Shown: positions 33,190 through 44,399 of the stretch, one piece after another
How positions within the stretch are numbered: position 1 is the first letter of the stretch
Layout: the number at the start of each line of letters is the position of its first letter
Origin: Fragilariopsis cylindrus CCMP1102
Lineage: Eukaryota; Bacillariophyta; Bacillariophyceae; Bacillariales; Bacillariaceae
Direction of reading: 5' to 3'
Assembly (NCBI GenBank): GCA_900095095.1
Contig: FMBT01000411.1
Span: forward strand, 62,001-126,000
Length of the DNA stretch: 64,000 nt
The notes under the pieces: generated by a model
Told to the model about the DNA's origin: nothing
Databases searched by the model: none
Seen by the model: the letters and a program-made list of their open reading frames with translations, nothing else
Position numbers and translations under genes: made by a program

Positions 33190-35079
33190 ATGACGACGGG
33201 CACGAACAACTACTATGCTGTTCGATTGCAGCTGTTACTGTTGGTTTTACTACTATTCGAGGTCGTGGAAGAAACTCTTTCGTTTACTTCTTCCTCTATA
33301 ACTTATCGTTTTACCTCCGTCAGTAGGATACCAACAATATATTCAAGCAGTAGCGAATATTACCGTGACGATGATAAAAATGACAGTAGTGCGACTAGTA
33401 GCCCAAGCTTAGCAACGATTCCAGAAGATTCAATAACAACATATACGAATAGTGCCAGTCCGAGTGCTAGTGTCTGGCATGTATGGACAGCTGCCGATCG
33501 CCTCGAACAGTCCATTAATGACAATAACGATAATGATGATGATGATGATGATAACAATAACAATAACACGTCATCATCCTCGTCGTATTACTTATATCCT
33601 GCATCCAAGAAATTAATTCGTACCGTCATATCAATTTTACGTACATTGGGGAAACAGCATGATGGTAAAAAAGAATGGCAAGGTATATTAAATAAATCAA
33701 CATTATTACATGAAATTGAAGAAGCAATTTTAGCGATCCATTTCCTCCAACGAGAATTATTCTTATCGTCGTCGTCATCATCAGAAGGAACAACAACAAC
33801 AACAACATCAGCAGCAACGCAAAAAGAGGTAATTATCGTGGATGCGTGTTGTGGAAAAGGTGTATTTTCTCTCTTGTGTTCCTACGTGTTTCGACAGCAA
33901 CGACAAGAAAATACAATCTCCGACGATGACAACGATGACAACGACAGAGGATACAATTGTAATTATAATATTCGTAAAATAATTATGTTAGACAATGATG
34001 CTGATTTGAAATGGAATCATGTGGATGCGACAAACAAATATAATTATAATAATAATGCAGCAGCAATTACAAATAATAATAATCGACGACCGATCATCGA
34101 ATGTTGGTCCAGATGTAACCTACATGAAATCGATACCATGGTAGATCGTTTATCACAAGAAGTACAAGTAGTAGTACAGCAACAACAACATCAATCGGAA
34201 GAAAAATATGAGGATGAAGATGAATCAATTTCATCCTCATCCTCATCACTATCAACAACAACAAAAACTTTGAATGCTATTAATTCTCCTCCTATTTTAG
34301 CGGTGGTTGGGATTCATCTGTGTAAGACACTTAGTCCAACGTGTATTGGGATCGTGAATGCATTAGGACCCACGATTTGTCCATTGTTGGTGTTAGCACC
34401 ATGTTGCTTACCCCGATCAGTGATACGACCATCAAAATTGAGATCAAATAATTTAGTAATAGACAACAAGAAAAGCAGTACTATCGAGATACGTCAATAC
34501 GAGACACCGGAGGAACGTGACAATCGGAACATTGCAAAAATACGGCGTGATGCCGCGATGTTGCGAGGAAAAAAAGGACGAGGAGAGAAAAAAAATGCAC
34601 ACATAATTCGTCCTATGACTCGGGGAGATCAAGCTATTGCAATTCTTTCTCATAATGATGATGATGATGATGATAATAATAATAATAATAATAATAATAG
34701 TAGTAACGCTGCTAACGAGTGTTGTTGGAAATGTGGTGAGAACGGACATGTAAAAGCTAATTGTCCATCGAAACAATCCACTGGAAAGCCTCAATTAATT
34801 CTACCACCTCAATTAATTTTAGATGTATCGGATGTCTTTTTAAAACGAGAAGAAGAAGAAGAACGACCCTTCCTATCCTATTGCAAGTTGCTCAGAACAA
34901 GTATACAACGAAGTCATGTACTTGTAGAAGAGACTGATCTCAATAACAAGCACGAGGATGATACAAAAATTGAGAACAACAACAAATCTAAAAAAAACAG
35001 CCACAACAATAAAAATAAAAACCAAACAAACAACTGGAACAACGAACGAAAGTCAGTATACATTGTTGCACGAACGTAA
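33190..35079 (+). CDS. SAM-dependent methyltransferase-like protein with CCHC zinc knuckle
   Basis: A 629-residue single-exon protein. The N-terminus is hydrophobic (LLLLVLLLFEVVEETLSF) and then Ser/Thr-rich, consistent with a signal or bipartite plastid presequence. A Rossmann methyltransferase motif I, VIIVDACCGKGVFSLLCSYV, lies near residue 215, with KIIMLDNDADLKW (motif II) and AVVGIHLCKTLSPTCIGI later; this set resembles METTL25/TRM13-type proteins. A PCCLPRS segment follows. Near residue 515 there is a retroviral-type zinc knuckle CWKCGENGHVKANC (C-x2-C-x4-H-x4-C), which suggests a nucleic-acid substrate. Long Asn, Asp and Ser tracts split the domain. An RNA methyltransferase is the best guess; the substrate is not shown. 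Confidence 0.7.
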   Translation: MTTGTNNYYAVRLQLLLLVLLLFEVVEETLSFTSSSITYRFTSVSRIPTIYSSSSEYYRDDDKNDSSATSSPSLATIPEDSITTYTNSASPSASVWHVWTAADRLEQSINDNNDNDDDDDDNNNNNTSSSSSYYLYPASKKLIRTVISILRTLGKQHDGKKEWQGILNKSTLLHEIEEAILAIHFLQRELFLSSSSSSEGTTTTTTSAATQKEVIIVDACCGKGVFSLLCSYVFRQQRQENTISDDDNDDNDRGYNCNYNIRKIIMLDNDADLKWNHVDATNKYNYNNNAAAITNNNNRRPIIECWSRCNLHEIDTMVDRLSQEVQVVVQQQQHQSEEKYEDEDESISSSSSSLSTTTKTLNAINSPPILAVVGIHLCKTLSPTCIGIVNALGPTICPLLVLAPCCLPRSVIRPSKLRSNNLVIDNKKSSTIEIRQYETPEERDNRNIAKIRRDAAMLRGKKGRGEKKNAHIIRPMTRGDQAIAILSHNDDDDDDNNNNNNNNSSNAANECCWKCGENGHVKANCPSKQSTGKPQLILPPQLILDVSDVFLKREEEEERPFLSYCKLLRTSIQRSHVLVEETDLNNKHEDDTKIENNNKSKKNSHNNKNKNQTNNWNNERKSVYIVART

Positions 35080-35943
35080 AGATACAGAATAATAATGTTT
35101 GTTTCACCGTAGTTATTGCTGATAATGAAACTTTGAACTTGGTGTACCACAAGTAATGTGTCCCTTCCTACAATTTGAGCATTGGTCATTCTAATAATTT
35201 GCTTTACCTATCACTTTTGACTTTAGACCAGCAGCAGCACAAACATAGTATATTAGAAATCATGATGTTGTTCATAGAAATAGTTTCGCTCGGAATTAAT
35301 TTAGCACGCTGCTGGCCTGTAGTGTAACTTAAGAAAAGAAGAGAATAAGAAACTCATATATAACACTCATAAACCCCCAAGAAAGGAGAACCAGTGAGCC
35401 ATGGGAATATAGGTAGAATCACCACAAAAGGTATAGTGTACCCATAATATATACTAGGACCTACGCACTTGGTAACAATTATTCAGAAGAAAATAGACAA
35501 CATTGCTAGGAGGATTTGATGCAAATGTGTCCTTCTGCCTACGCTCACTAGACACTAATACTTGAGTATGCAAATGTGTGTAATATTATGAATTGCTGAC
35601 AAAGTTTTCTTAGTTTAATAATGAAGCTGTTCCAGTACCTCACAAAAAATAAAGCAATGCGGTAGAAAGGAGAGCTGTTCGTTCAGCAGGTCAAAACTGA
35701 AAATAGAGGCTCTTCTTGTGAAAGAGTGAATAATGAATATCATACCGGTACCTAACTTGTTATTCGTTGCTTTCATCACAACCCACACACAGCCAACAGA
35801 CGCTGCTGCTGGATATACTATTATCAAAATCAAAAGTATTAGAGTGGCACATTGAACATACGTCTCTATCTACCGACATTTTATCATTGATCTAGACTAG
35901 CGGCATATTATTGCGAGTGGAATGCACGTTGAAATAAGATAGG

Positions 35944-35976
<33 letters not shown>

Positions 35977-35982
35977 AATATA
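35080..35982. other. Intergenic region upstream of the JmjC gene
   Basis: About 900 bp with no supported gene. A (CA)n microsatellite at about 35948-35974 ends 9 bases before the JmjC start codon, so it lies in the leader or core promoter. The remaining sequence is AT-rich and unremarkable. Confidence 0.5.
35948..35974 (+). repeat. (CA)n microsatellite just upstream of the JmjC start
   Basis: About 13 uninterrupted CA units end 9 bases before the ATG at 35983. Such a tract in a 5' leader may vary in length between individuals. Confidence 0.85.
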
Positions 35983-38900
35983 ATGACAACTCCTGCGCTT
36001 AGTCCTGTTAGCCATGCTCCTGCTGATAACGCCATACAAAGCAGTGCTGAAGTTGGTGAAATCAGTCCATCAGCTCTTTCTTCCGCATTGCAAGTTTTCA
36101 ATCTTAAGAAGAATCTTGAACAAGAACAACAAGATCCAGATCAAGTAGTGAATAGTAGTGAATCACCACAATTACAACCTTCCAAAGTTTCGGAACAAGA
36201 AGCGGGTTTGATCCGGCAGCCATTAGAGGACAATCGCGATTCTTCGCATACTAGTAACACTAGTAGTAGTAGTCCCTCATCAGCTTCGCATCAAGGAGTA
36301 GTTGAATCTCAAGCTGAAGCTGCATCTGGCGCGGTGGATGTGAATGTGACGTCTAGAAATGATATTCTAAAAGAGAGTCAGAACCAAAATTTAGTAGCGA
36401 AAGAAGCAGTAGTTACAACAAGCAACAACGAGAACGAGAACAATCAAGATGATCATCACCAGTCATCACCGGAATCTCAGAACAATAATATCCAAAAAAG
36501 TGCTAACATTGAACAAGACAATAGTGATGATGGTAAAAACAACAATGATGAAAAAATGGACAAATCATCGCAACATTTAACAGCGAAAGCTAAACCAAAA
36601 ATGAAAAGAGCTAAGAGACAAATGTTACCATTGAATCGTCGAAAGATGCAAGATGAAGAGGCGGATAATAATAACGATGTGGTCGGAGGAAGTCTTGTGG
36701 TTGCGACCAACAAACCCTATCCTTCTCCTTCTGCTAAATCATCAAAAGTAATAACGATGAATGTGATGATGAAAACACCAACCGCCGAGGAATTACTAGC
36801 AGAAAGAATTGTGATTGATGATGTGAATGATCATGATATTCTTATGGGATCACGGAAATGTAACAAACATCCTGGGAATAAAGTTTATAGGGATATTGTA
36901 CGAAAATATAAACCACAATTGGAGGCTGTAGGTGATAGATCGATAGTTGCTACTATGGTTATTGATCATATTCATAATGAAATTGGTGGCCGATTCTTAA
37001 AAGTTGATAGTGCTAATCAATGGTATGTTGTTCCACGATTGGATGTCATAACCAAGATTACAAAAGCATTAGTTGAATTGAGAAATACACCTATTGGTGT
37101 TGTGTGCGCCCTCCCAAAATCTGTTCCTACTAGTACCATGTTGGAGACGATTGGACAATCAATTGTTGGGCAAGATAAGAAAAGACCTAAGCGAAAAGCT
37201 TCCCTCCCAAAAGTGAAAGAGGAACAAGTCGATGATGAACCAATGGAAAAGAAAATTACTAGGAAAAGGAAAAAAGTAGAAAGTAGTATCGGTGATGCTG
37301 GTGGTAAACAGAAAGATCCGCTAGTCAAAAAAATAAAACGTCTCAATAGTAACAAACAACAAATCGAAAATCAAAAATATGAACAATATACGTACAAGGA
37401 TGATCCGAACGAATTTTACGTTGAAGAAACTGCACATATTTATCATAATCCACCGTTCCCATCAGAATTAACGAATGGTGTTACCATTGAAGATTTACGT
37501 CCGGTTCCTCCTCCACAACCATTACCAGTCTTTCCAGAAACGAATCATTGTCAATGGTCTTTTGATGAGAAATCTCGAGTTTTAATTGCAGACTTTACTC
37601 CATCAGAAGGGGAGGACGGTAAGCAGCAGCAGCAACACTTCGTTATGACTATAGAAGATTCGAAATTTTTATTTGAAATGTTCGAAAGAGATGACATAAC
37701 TATGATATCTCGTGGTTTATTAAATCTATCTAAAGTTGATCCGTCATTATGGAGTTTGGATTATGTAAGTCGATGTGTCGGACGTGAATTTTACCATAAA
37801 TTCCGTCGCTTTGATAGGGTTATCAATCCGGAAGGAATGGAAGTTTACAACGAAATGGACACCTTATATTCAATGCGATTTGAAGACTTCGTCCAATACT
37901 GTGATCTAAGGAAAACGTATTTGAAAGAACGACAAAACAATAATTTTAAAGAAGAACCAATGTTCTCATTCGAAGATCATGTAGGGAAAACTCATAGTCT
38001 TGGGGTATGGACCTCAGCGTTGTATATGATTGATGTGGATATAATGAGATTGATGCCCTTGTTGAATGAAAATTTCCTTGAAAGTTTCGAATTATCATCT
38101 GTTCTACCAGGTGGATCTCACTGTATGATGAATTCAGTAAGTTATATATTATTACCCAGAAAAAACAATTCGATAGTACTATGTATTCATTTTTCCTGAA
38201 GGACGTGATGTATACATTTTTTGCGTGATACTAATTTTTTTAAATCTTCAAATGAATTTGTTGTACTACTGTACTATTTTAGGTAACACCTGAAGCACGC
38301 CCTTTCATGGGTCCGAATCTTTATGTGACCCCTCCGGCTTCATTTACTCATTTTCATCAAGATGGTCATGGAACTGTGGATTCTGGACATCTTTGTATAA
38401 GTGGATTCAATGAAGTTATTATGCTACGTCGCCTGACGGAAAGACATAAAAGACATGCCCTCTGGATTTTAAGCGGTAAACAACCCAACGGTAGTCACTT
38501 CGAGGGTTTATACTCGGTGCCTCATGGTGATGGATTGGTAGGTGCAATGTGTAGTTTGTAGCAAAAATCATTTGGTCTGGAAAGTCGCATCGTATATTAA
38601 TCGCACAGATTATCATTGCTCACACCTTGTTTGCCTTCATAATTCAATTCTTGATTTATTCATATTATAAAAATATAGGGTAGCAAACCGAAATGGCCAA
38701 CTATGGATATGGTCGAAGAATGCAAGCGTATGGGGTAAGATTTTTCTTTCGTCTCGAAACATGCTTCTTTCTCTTATTTCCTAATTTATTACTTCCTTCC
38801 GCGAATCTCACCTTTCTTCGTTTGCTATCTACCTATCTACACTTATTTATTAGATATTGTCCCTCCCTATTAACCCTTGGGCCAGGTGAACTAATTCATA

Positions 38901-40060
38901 TCAATAAAGGTCGTCTCCATGCATTCCGAAAGATGGCAACTACAAAATTGCCAGAATCGGACTGCTTTGCAGAGATTCGGCGGAATATTATCGAAACCAA
39001 AGGACTTGAAGGGCAGGAAAAATTGTGTATAAGTATTGCGTGGGATTGGATGTATCGCGGAGTTACATCAGGAGGGATAAATAGAGAGGTATGCACAGTT
39101 TTAGAGGGATCGACCTTAAACAGAATGAACAATGTTAAATCTTTGGCTATCCCAGAGCTAGCTTTACTTCAAATGGCTAAAACAATTCCAGCGAGATCTT
39201 CGAATGGTGCAGTTCAGAATCTCTCTTTTCTCGATGATCTGAAGAAGAAAAAGAAGCATAATTCCTTTTACGAATCTACAAAAGAAGAAGTTTGTGGAGG
39301 GATCTACCCAGGCCTAAGTATCGTTGTGGGTCAACATATCAAGGCATTGAATGTCGAAGAGTGCAAATCAGAAGAGAAAGGAAAGCGTCTATCGATCGCT
39401 AATTTTCCAGACACACAGGAAAATCCATCAATTTGTCCTTTGGATCCGTACGGTGATTCGGATTTCGAATGCAAGCTCTGCAATAAAGAGTTGTCGAACG
39501 TGTACTATCATTGTGACGGTTGTGAAAAGCTCCTCTCAAAAGACTTTAACATCTGCCAAGGTTGTCACGTACAGGGACACTTTATGTGTAAAGTGCAAAT
39601 GCATCCATCAAATCCGAAACGACACGCAACGCTTAATCATATGGGTGACTTCAAATATGATCGTCAAAGTCGTTGTCCTTGTAAAAACGGTCCTGCATGT
39701 AATTTTTGTGGTTGGTGTCTTGGTTGCTCTTGTCGGTGCCATTCATATTTCACCATGCGTACCCGATTATGCACCATGTCAGACGAAGAACGTCTACTAC
39801 AATCAGTGAAGGAGACCGGAGAATCAAAACCTACAATTGTCACAGATCAAAGTCAAGGTAATGTCTTTGATGCAGAACAATCAATCAAGTATCTGCACGA
39901 GCGACTGAAGGCTGCGGGTGATCATGATTTATTAAGTGAGGAGAAGGACGATACTGCAGTCAAAGAAGAAGAAGTCAAGAAAGGAGTCAAAGAAGATGAA
40001 GATGAAACTGAAAGTGACGAAAATGATGACGACGAAAACAACGATGATTTGGTGTTTTGA
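35983..40060 (+). CDS. JmjC-domain protein with Cys-rich C-terminal module
   Basis: Four exons: 35983-38136, 38283-38537, 38679-38734 and 38854-40060 (1223 residues; introns 146, 141 and 119 nt). The ~480 N-terminal residues are low-complexity and basic. The catalytic JmjC core spans exons 1-4: GGSHCMMNS, FMGPNLYVTPPASF, then THFHQDGHGTVDSGH with the HxD iron ligands, and GELIHINKGRLHAF with the distal His. JmjC enzymes are Fe(II)/2-oxoglutarate dioxygenases, mostly histone demethylases or protein hydroxylases. After the core lies a ZZ-like finger (CKLCNKEL, YYHCDGCEK, ICQGCHVQGH) and a second cluster CPCKNGPACNFCGWCLGC. The 56-nt third exon joins the ends of the core. An acidic C-terminus follows. 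A chromatin role is inferred; the substrate residue is unknown. Confidence 0.88.
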
Positions 40061-40440
40061 CGAGTGAGTACATTATAGACTAGAAATAAAGAAGGTGACA
40101 GTTTCGATGATTTCGTACTCTCAATAAGCATGTTACAAATAAGGATCAAATGACACTTAAGCTAGTTCTTCATGGGGGTTCAGAATTGATAAAAGTAAAT
40201 AAATTACATATTAGTGTCAGTATATATCTAATATACTAGTGCTTGTTCACAACTGAATTTTTGTGAATACTGTACCTAGCTGGATATTAAACTCCTTCTT
40301 TGCAATCACGTTATTCAATTTGTTATTATGCTTATACAAAAGTAAGATGAGAAAAACCAACGAATATTTATTGAATCGAGAAGAAAACAAAACAAAAATA
40401 GATAGTTTTATCTTAATTATACAGTATTATATTAGTAAGG
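40061..40440. other. Convergent intergenic region
   Basis: About 380 bp of AT-rich 3' flank shared by the JmjC gene and the TPX2-like repeat gene. No gene, RNA or repeat is recognised. Confidence 0.5.
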
Positions 40441-42261
40441 TTAGATCTGTTTACTTAGAATTATCAATTCTCGATGGATTATTCTGATTCGTGATTTTAA
40501 TTGTTCCCGCTCCTCTTGAAGTTTCAATTCCCGATTTTCAATTCGACGGATATCATAGTTCTTTCTCATATTGGCTCGAGTAGTACTCCGAGGCTCGAAC
40601 GGCTTAAACGAGGAGGCGCTACTGTTAGTGGGCGTTACGTTATTGTCATTGTTATCTCTCTCCTCCTCCGATATCGAGTTTAGTAGCAGATCTTCTGGCG
40701 TAGAATCTGTAAGCCTGGAATCAACTAGGTTAAGTCCCAGAAGATCTGCACTTCTTACTGACGAAGTTACTGACGAAGGAGAAGATAATGATGTTCTATT
40801 TTGCGTGGCGGACATCGACAATCCAGATAATCTTGAAGTGGATATTTTTATTATCGATTTTCGTCTGCCACCGTCAGTTGCTTTTCCAGTCCATTTGACA
40901 TTTTTTTCAGATGGCCGTTTCGGGCCTAAGCAAGGAGATACTGGGACCGTCACAGCTCGCTTCGATACTTTTGGTACGCCATTCTGCCCCGCATGGAATT
41001 TCCAATTAGTGGAAGATGGAACTGGACGCGCTTTAAAGATGGCAGATGGTCCAACCGAAATTTCTTTCTTACTACTCGATTTGTTTTTCTCTTTTACTTT
41101 ACTCTTATCAACGTGATTTGAAGTATTGGTATTAACTTTACTACTCAATCTTTTTGTACTACTGGACTTTGCAGTTGACCCTTTTATTATTATTTTAGAT
41201 ACCTTCCCCGATAATGGCCGTTTGGACTTCCTATCCAATACTTTGGAGTTGGCGCTATTATCCCCCTTCCGACGTGAACCCAACATTGGTGACATAGGTG
41301 TTGTAGTCGGTCTCTTCTCTACTTTTGGAACCCCTGAACCCCCAAAGGAGGCAGCACTATCCCCTTTCCTACGTGAACCCAACATTGGTGATAAAGGCAT
41401 CGTAGTCGGTCTCTTATCTACTTTTGGAACCCCCACACCCCCAAAGCCGATGCTATTTTTCTTAGTATGCTTAGATTGATGACGATTAGGAATACCATTC
41501 TCTTTTGCGTCTACAACCTCTTTCGTGTTCTCGTCCACAGTTTGTAGATCATTCATAACAGAAGCAGCTGAACGAGTTTTAGATTCAGCAATCGATCGAA
41601 GTTGTTCTTGTTCCTTCGCAACAAGTGAATCTCTTGATCGAGTAACAGCAACCCTTCTTTTGTGAGCAGCGTTTCTAATCTTATCAATGAAATTACTAGA
41701 GCGTTCGCCAACTTGTTTCTTCGCACTCTGCAGGTCGTCTTTCGTTGCAGGAGGTGTTGCAGGAGGTGTTGTAGGAGGTGACGAAGAAGAATTGTCAGAA
41801 GATGATGGCGAGAATGGCGTTGCTGGATCCTCTATTGTAATATTATCTTCTCGCTGCTCCGTTGTTGTATCATTCCATACAGTGTTACTCTTATTGTTGC
41901 TCTCACTACTGTTTGTACCACCTATTGGGTCTACCAAATCTAACTGTATAATTTCCCCTCCATCACTCTCTCGACTTTTCGATATAGGGCTTAATAATCC
42001 CATACCACCAAAATCTGATGGAGAGGGCGGTACAGTGCTCGTATCACCGTCACCCTCTTCCTCGATCTTACTGTCGTCAATGGAAAACGCTAAGGCGGAA
42101 TAATAATTATTCTGTCTATTTGTAACTGGTAATGATGATGATGATGATGTCCTCTTCTCTTCTTGCATCTCACGAAAACTTTCGGAAAGGCTAAGTTCGG
42201 ATTCTTCATTGTCTGTAAATGGAGATTTGAAACTGCTCGTAGATTGCCCAAGCTCAGTCAT
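40441..42261 (-). CDS. Ser-rich basic protein with TPX2-like repeated motifs
   Basis: A 606-residue single-exon protein of no firmly known family. A motif PKV-x-KR-x2-T-x-P-x-SP-x-LG-x-[RK] occurs three times: KVDKRPTTMPLSPMLGSRRK, KVEKRPTTTPMSPMLGSRRK and KVSKRAVTVPVSPCLGPKRP. The first two are a recent tandem duplication of about 40 residues (nearly identical DNA at 41,250-41,440). Ahead of the third lies FKARPVPSST. Both patterns recall the TPX2/WDL microtubule-associated family (FKA-x-P-x-P; P-T-x-SP-x-LG-R), so spindle or microtubule binding is a reasonable inference. The last ~45 residues are a charged helix (NRELKLQEEREQLKSRI), likely coiled coil. SP and TP sites are abundant, fitting CDK control. 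Confidence 0.6.
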   Translation of the reverse strand: MTELGQSTSSFKSPFTDNEESELSLSESFREMQEEKRTSSSSSLPVTNRQNNYYSALAFSIDDSKIEEEGDGDTSTVPPSPSDFGGMGLLSPISKSRESDGGEIIQLDLVDPIGGTNSSESNNKSNTVWNDTTTEQREDNITIEDPATPFSPSSSDNSSSSPPTTPPATPPATKDDLQSAKKQVGERSSNFIDKIRNAAHKRRVAVTRSRDSLVAKEQEQLRSIAESKTRSAASVMNDLQTVDENTKEVVDAKENGIPNRHQSKHTKKNSIGFGGVGVPKVDKRPTTMPLSPMLGSRRKGDSAASFGGSGVPKVEKRPTTTPMSPMLGSRRKGDNSANSKVLDRKSKRPLSGKVSKIIIKGSTAKSSSTKRLSSKVNTNTSNHVDKSKVKEKNKSSSKKEISVGPSAIFKARPVPSSTNWKFHAGQNGVPKVSKRAVTVPVSPCLGPKRPSEKNVKWTGKATDGGRRKSIIKISTSRLSGLSMSATQNRTSLSSPSSVTSSVRSADLLGLNLVDSRLTDSTPEDLLLNSISEEERDNNDNNVTPTNSSASSFKPFEPRSTTRANMRKNYDIRRIENRELKLQEEREQLKSRIRIIHRELIILSKQI

Positions 42262-42669
42262 ATTGATACTGCTATTTCTATGCTATCTACCGTTTCGATA
42301 TAATATGTCGCTGAGGAAATTCAAAAAGGACAATACTATGTACACTCGGTAGGAAAGCTATTTATTGTTATTGCATTAATTCTTTAGTACTGTATATTAT
42401 TTTTCTTTGCATCGAAATGTCAGTGAGATTAAAAAAGTGGCCGTTATTTTTAAATAAATTTGAGGTTCGCGCCAGCAAAGCCAAAAGGGGAAGAAAAAGA
42501 GGAAGAAAAGGGGGAACTTCCCCTTTTCTCAAAATACCGATCACAAAGTTTTGTCAAGTTTTGTCGTCTTCCGATGACGACGACGGTAGAATGAGGAAAA
42601 GAATCAAAAACCAACTTTCATTTTTGTCATTATCATTACTCTCAATAATAATCTTACTGTGTCACTCTC
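42262..42669. promoter_or_regulatory. Divergent promoter, TPX2-like gene / ArsH
   Basis: About 410 bp between divergent genes. It holds TTTGAGGTTCGCGCCAG (42459-42475), shared with the region upstream of the methyltransferase at 33.2 kb, and a hairpin GAAAAGGGG / CCCCTTTTC around 42507-42530. An open frame at 42417-42740 is basic and low-complexity and overlaps the ArsH start in another frame; I do not call it. Confidence 0.45.
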
Positions 42670-44262
42670 ATGCGATCGAGCCACAGCGACACGACAATAA
42701 TTACATTAGCATCCGTAATCAGTTTCGTTTTTTTCGTTAGAACGGGCATGCTATCAAATTCATCACGTCGATTATTTGTACAAGCGATACATCCAGAACG
42801 CCGTAGTAGTAGTATGATGAGTGGTACCACAACAAGTAATTTTGCAACATCCTTATGGGATGGTTCTGATAAAGAAAATTATAATTCATTAAATCATCCA
42901 GGATACTCTATAGAATCTGATTCTGAAAATTATACAGGTGGTTGGCATTCTCATCGTGAAGTTTGGACGTCGTCGTCATCGTCGGCGCAAGATGAAGATA
43001 AAGATAAAGATTCTTCTTGTTGGGTAAAGGAAATTATCAAAGATGTCACCAAATCTGACTACCAAAAAATGGATATTGGTCGTCCACCAAAGATTCTTGT
43101 GTTATATGGAAGTTTAAGACCAGAAAGTTTTTCTAAGAAATGTGCCTACGAATTTGCTCGAATATTAGACCTGTTGGGATGTGATGTACGAGTTTATAAC
43201 CCAAGAGGATTGCCTGTACGTGATCCTGCATTGGAAAATGAACCAAAAGTTGTCGAATTGAGAGCACTTACGCATTGGAGTGATGGTAAGTTCAAGTCCA
43301 GTCAATCAAGACAGTCAATGCGTACAGTACTACTGCGTGACGTGACGTGACGCGCCTACGGTAGATATTTGATTTATTTTGTTTACTGTTTGGATGAATG
43401 GATGAATGAATGCAAAAAATCGGTAGGCATTTCATATCTCTTTCTCTCGCTCTAACATTTGTTTGTCGTATCCAATTTCATCAACTTCAGGACATATGTG
43501 GGTGTAAGTAAAGATTTTTTTTCCCGCTGTTGGAAAACTATTCTATTTGTTCTGAAAACTATTCTGCCTCGTACTTTCAACTTATCTGTGATCTTCTTCT
43601 TTTTGGATTGTTGTCATCGTCATCATAGTTCTCCAGAAATGCACGGAACAATTACTGGTACATTTAAAAATCAAATCGATTGGATCCCACTCAACACCGG
43701 ATCTGTAAGGCCAACACAAGGAAAATCATGGTACGTATCGTATAGAAAATATGTTCGTTTCATATTGTTGTAAGCGGTATCATATCACAAACCAAAAAAA
43801 CCAAAAAATACGAAGATTTTCTTCTTCTTCTCATACTGTAATGTGTTGTTGTTTCCTTTTTTACACGCGCACACACACACACATACACAAATGATGTTAT
43901 TTTATAGCTGTGTAGCACAAGTAAATGGTGGTAGTCAAAGTTTTAATGCTGTGAATGCATTACGATTATTAGCACGTTGGATGCGTATGCCATGTTGTAC
44001 CAATCAATCATCGATTGCAAAAGCATGGCAAGAATTTGATAATAACGGTCGAATGAAGGAATCTAGTTTCCGTGAAAGAGTTATTGATGTTGCTGAAGAA
44101 TTTGCAAAATTTACAGCTGTTATGGCCCCAGTAAAAGATGATTTAACGAATCGATACAGTGAACGGAAAGAAAAAATTGAAAAAGGACGTCTATTATCTC
44201 AAGCAGAAAAGGAATCAGAAAAAGCAAAAACGACTATGATTGAAGAATCTAGGAAAAGTTAA
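42670..44262 (+). CDS. arsH: ArsH-type NADPH-dependent FMN reductase
   Basis: Four exons: 42670-43285, 43491-43503, 43629-43730 and 43908-44262, total 361 residues. ArsH is a flavodoxin-like quinone/FMN reductase, in bacteria linked to methylarsenite oxidation and redox stress. Family motifs: [16 protein letters not shown] (FMN phosphate loop), [11 protein letters not shown], the spliced [64 protein letters not shown] and DRYSERK-like NRYSERKEK. Exon 2 is only 13 nt (encoding GHMWV with its neighbours) with CAG acceptor and GTAAGT donor; without it the frame breaks and the conserved W is lost. The N-terminal ~130 residues are an extension with a hydrophobic stretch near residues 14-23 and an acidic/Ser-rich spacer, perhaps an organelle presequence. 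Intron 3 carries a CA-rich tract near 43869. Confidence 0.9.
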
Positions 44263-44399
44263 TATATATTATACGTATGAATTCCTAGGATAGATATGTA
44301 GCAAAACAAACATTATATCGTTTATAATTCATGGCGATACAATATACCATATAGGACCCTCAATTGTAGATTCTGACATCAATTGATCTCGCCATATAA

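Noticed and set aside
34720-34770. Zinc knuckle as a sign of a Gag-type retroelement
   Set aside because: The CCHC motif is inside an otherwise host methyltransferase frame; no protease, reverse transcriptase, integrase or terminal repeats are near.
33360-34794. Minus-strand hydrophobic frames opposite the methyltransferase
   Set aside because: They are the reverse complement of Asp, Asn and Ser codon runs (Ile, Val, Leu runs) and carry no independent signal.
42417-42740. Basic 107-codon open frame before ArsH
   Set aside because: It is low-complexity, overlaps the ArsH start in a different frame and has no recognisable domain.
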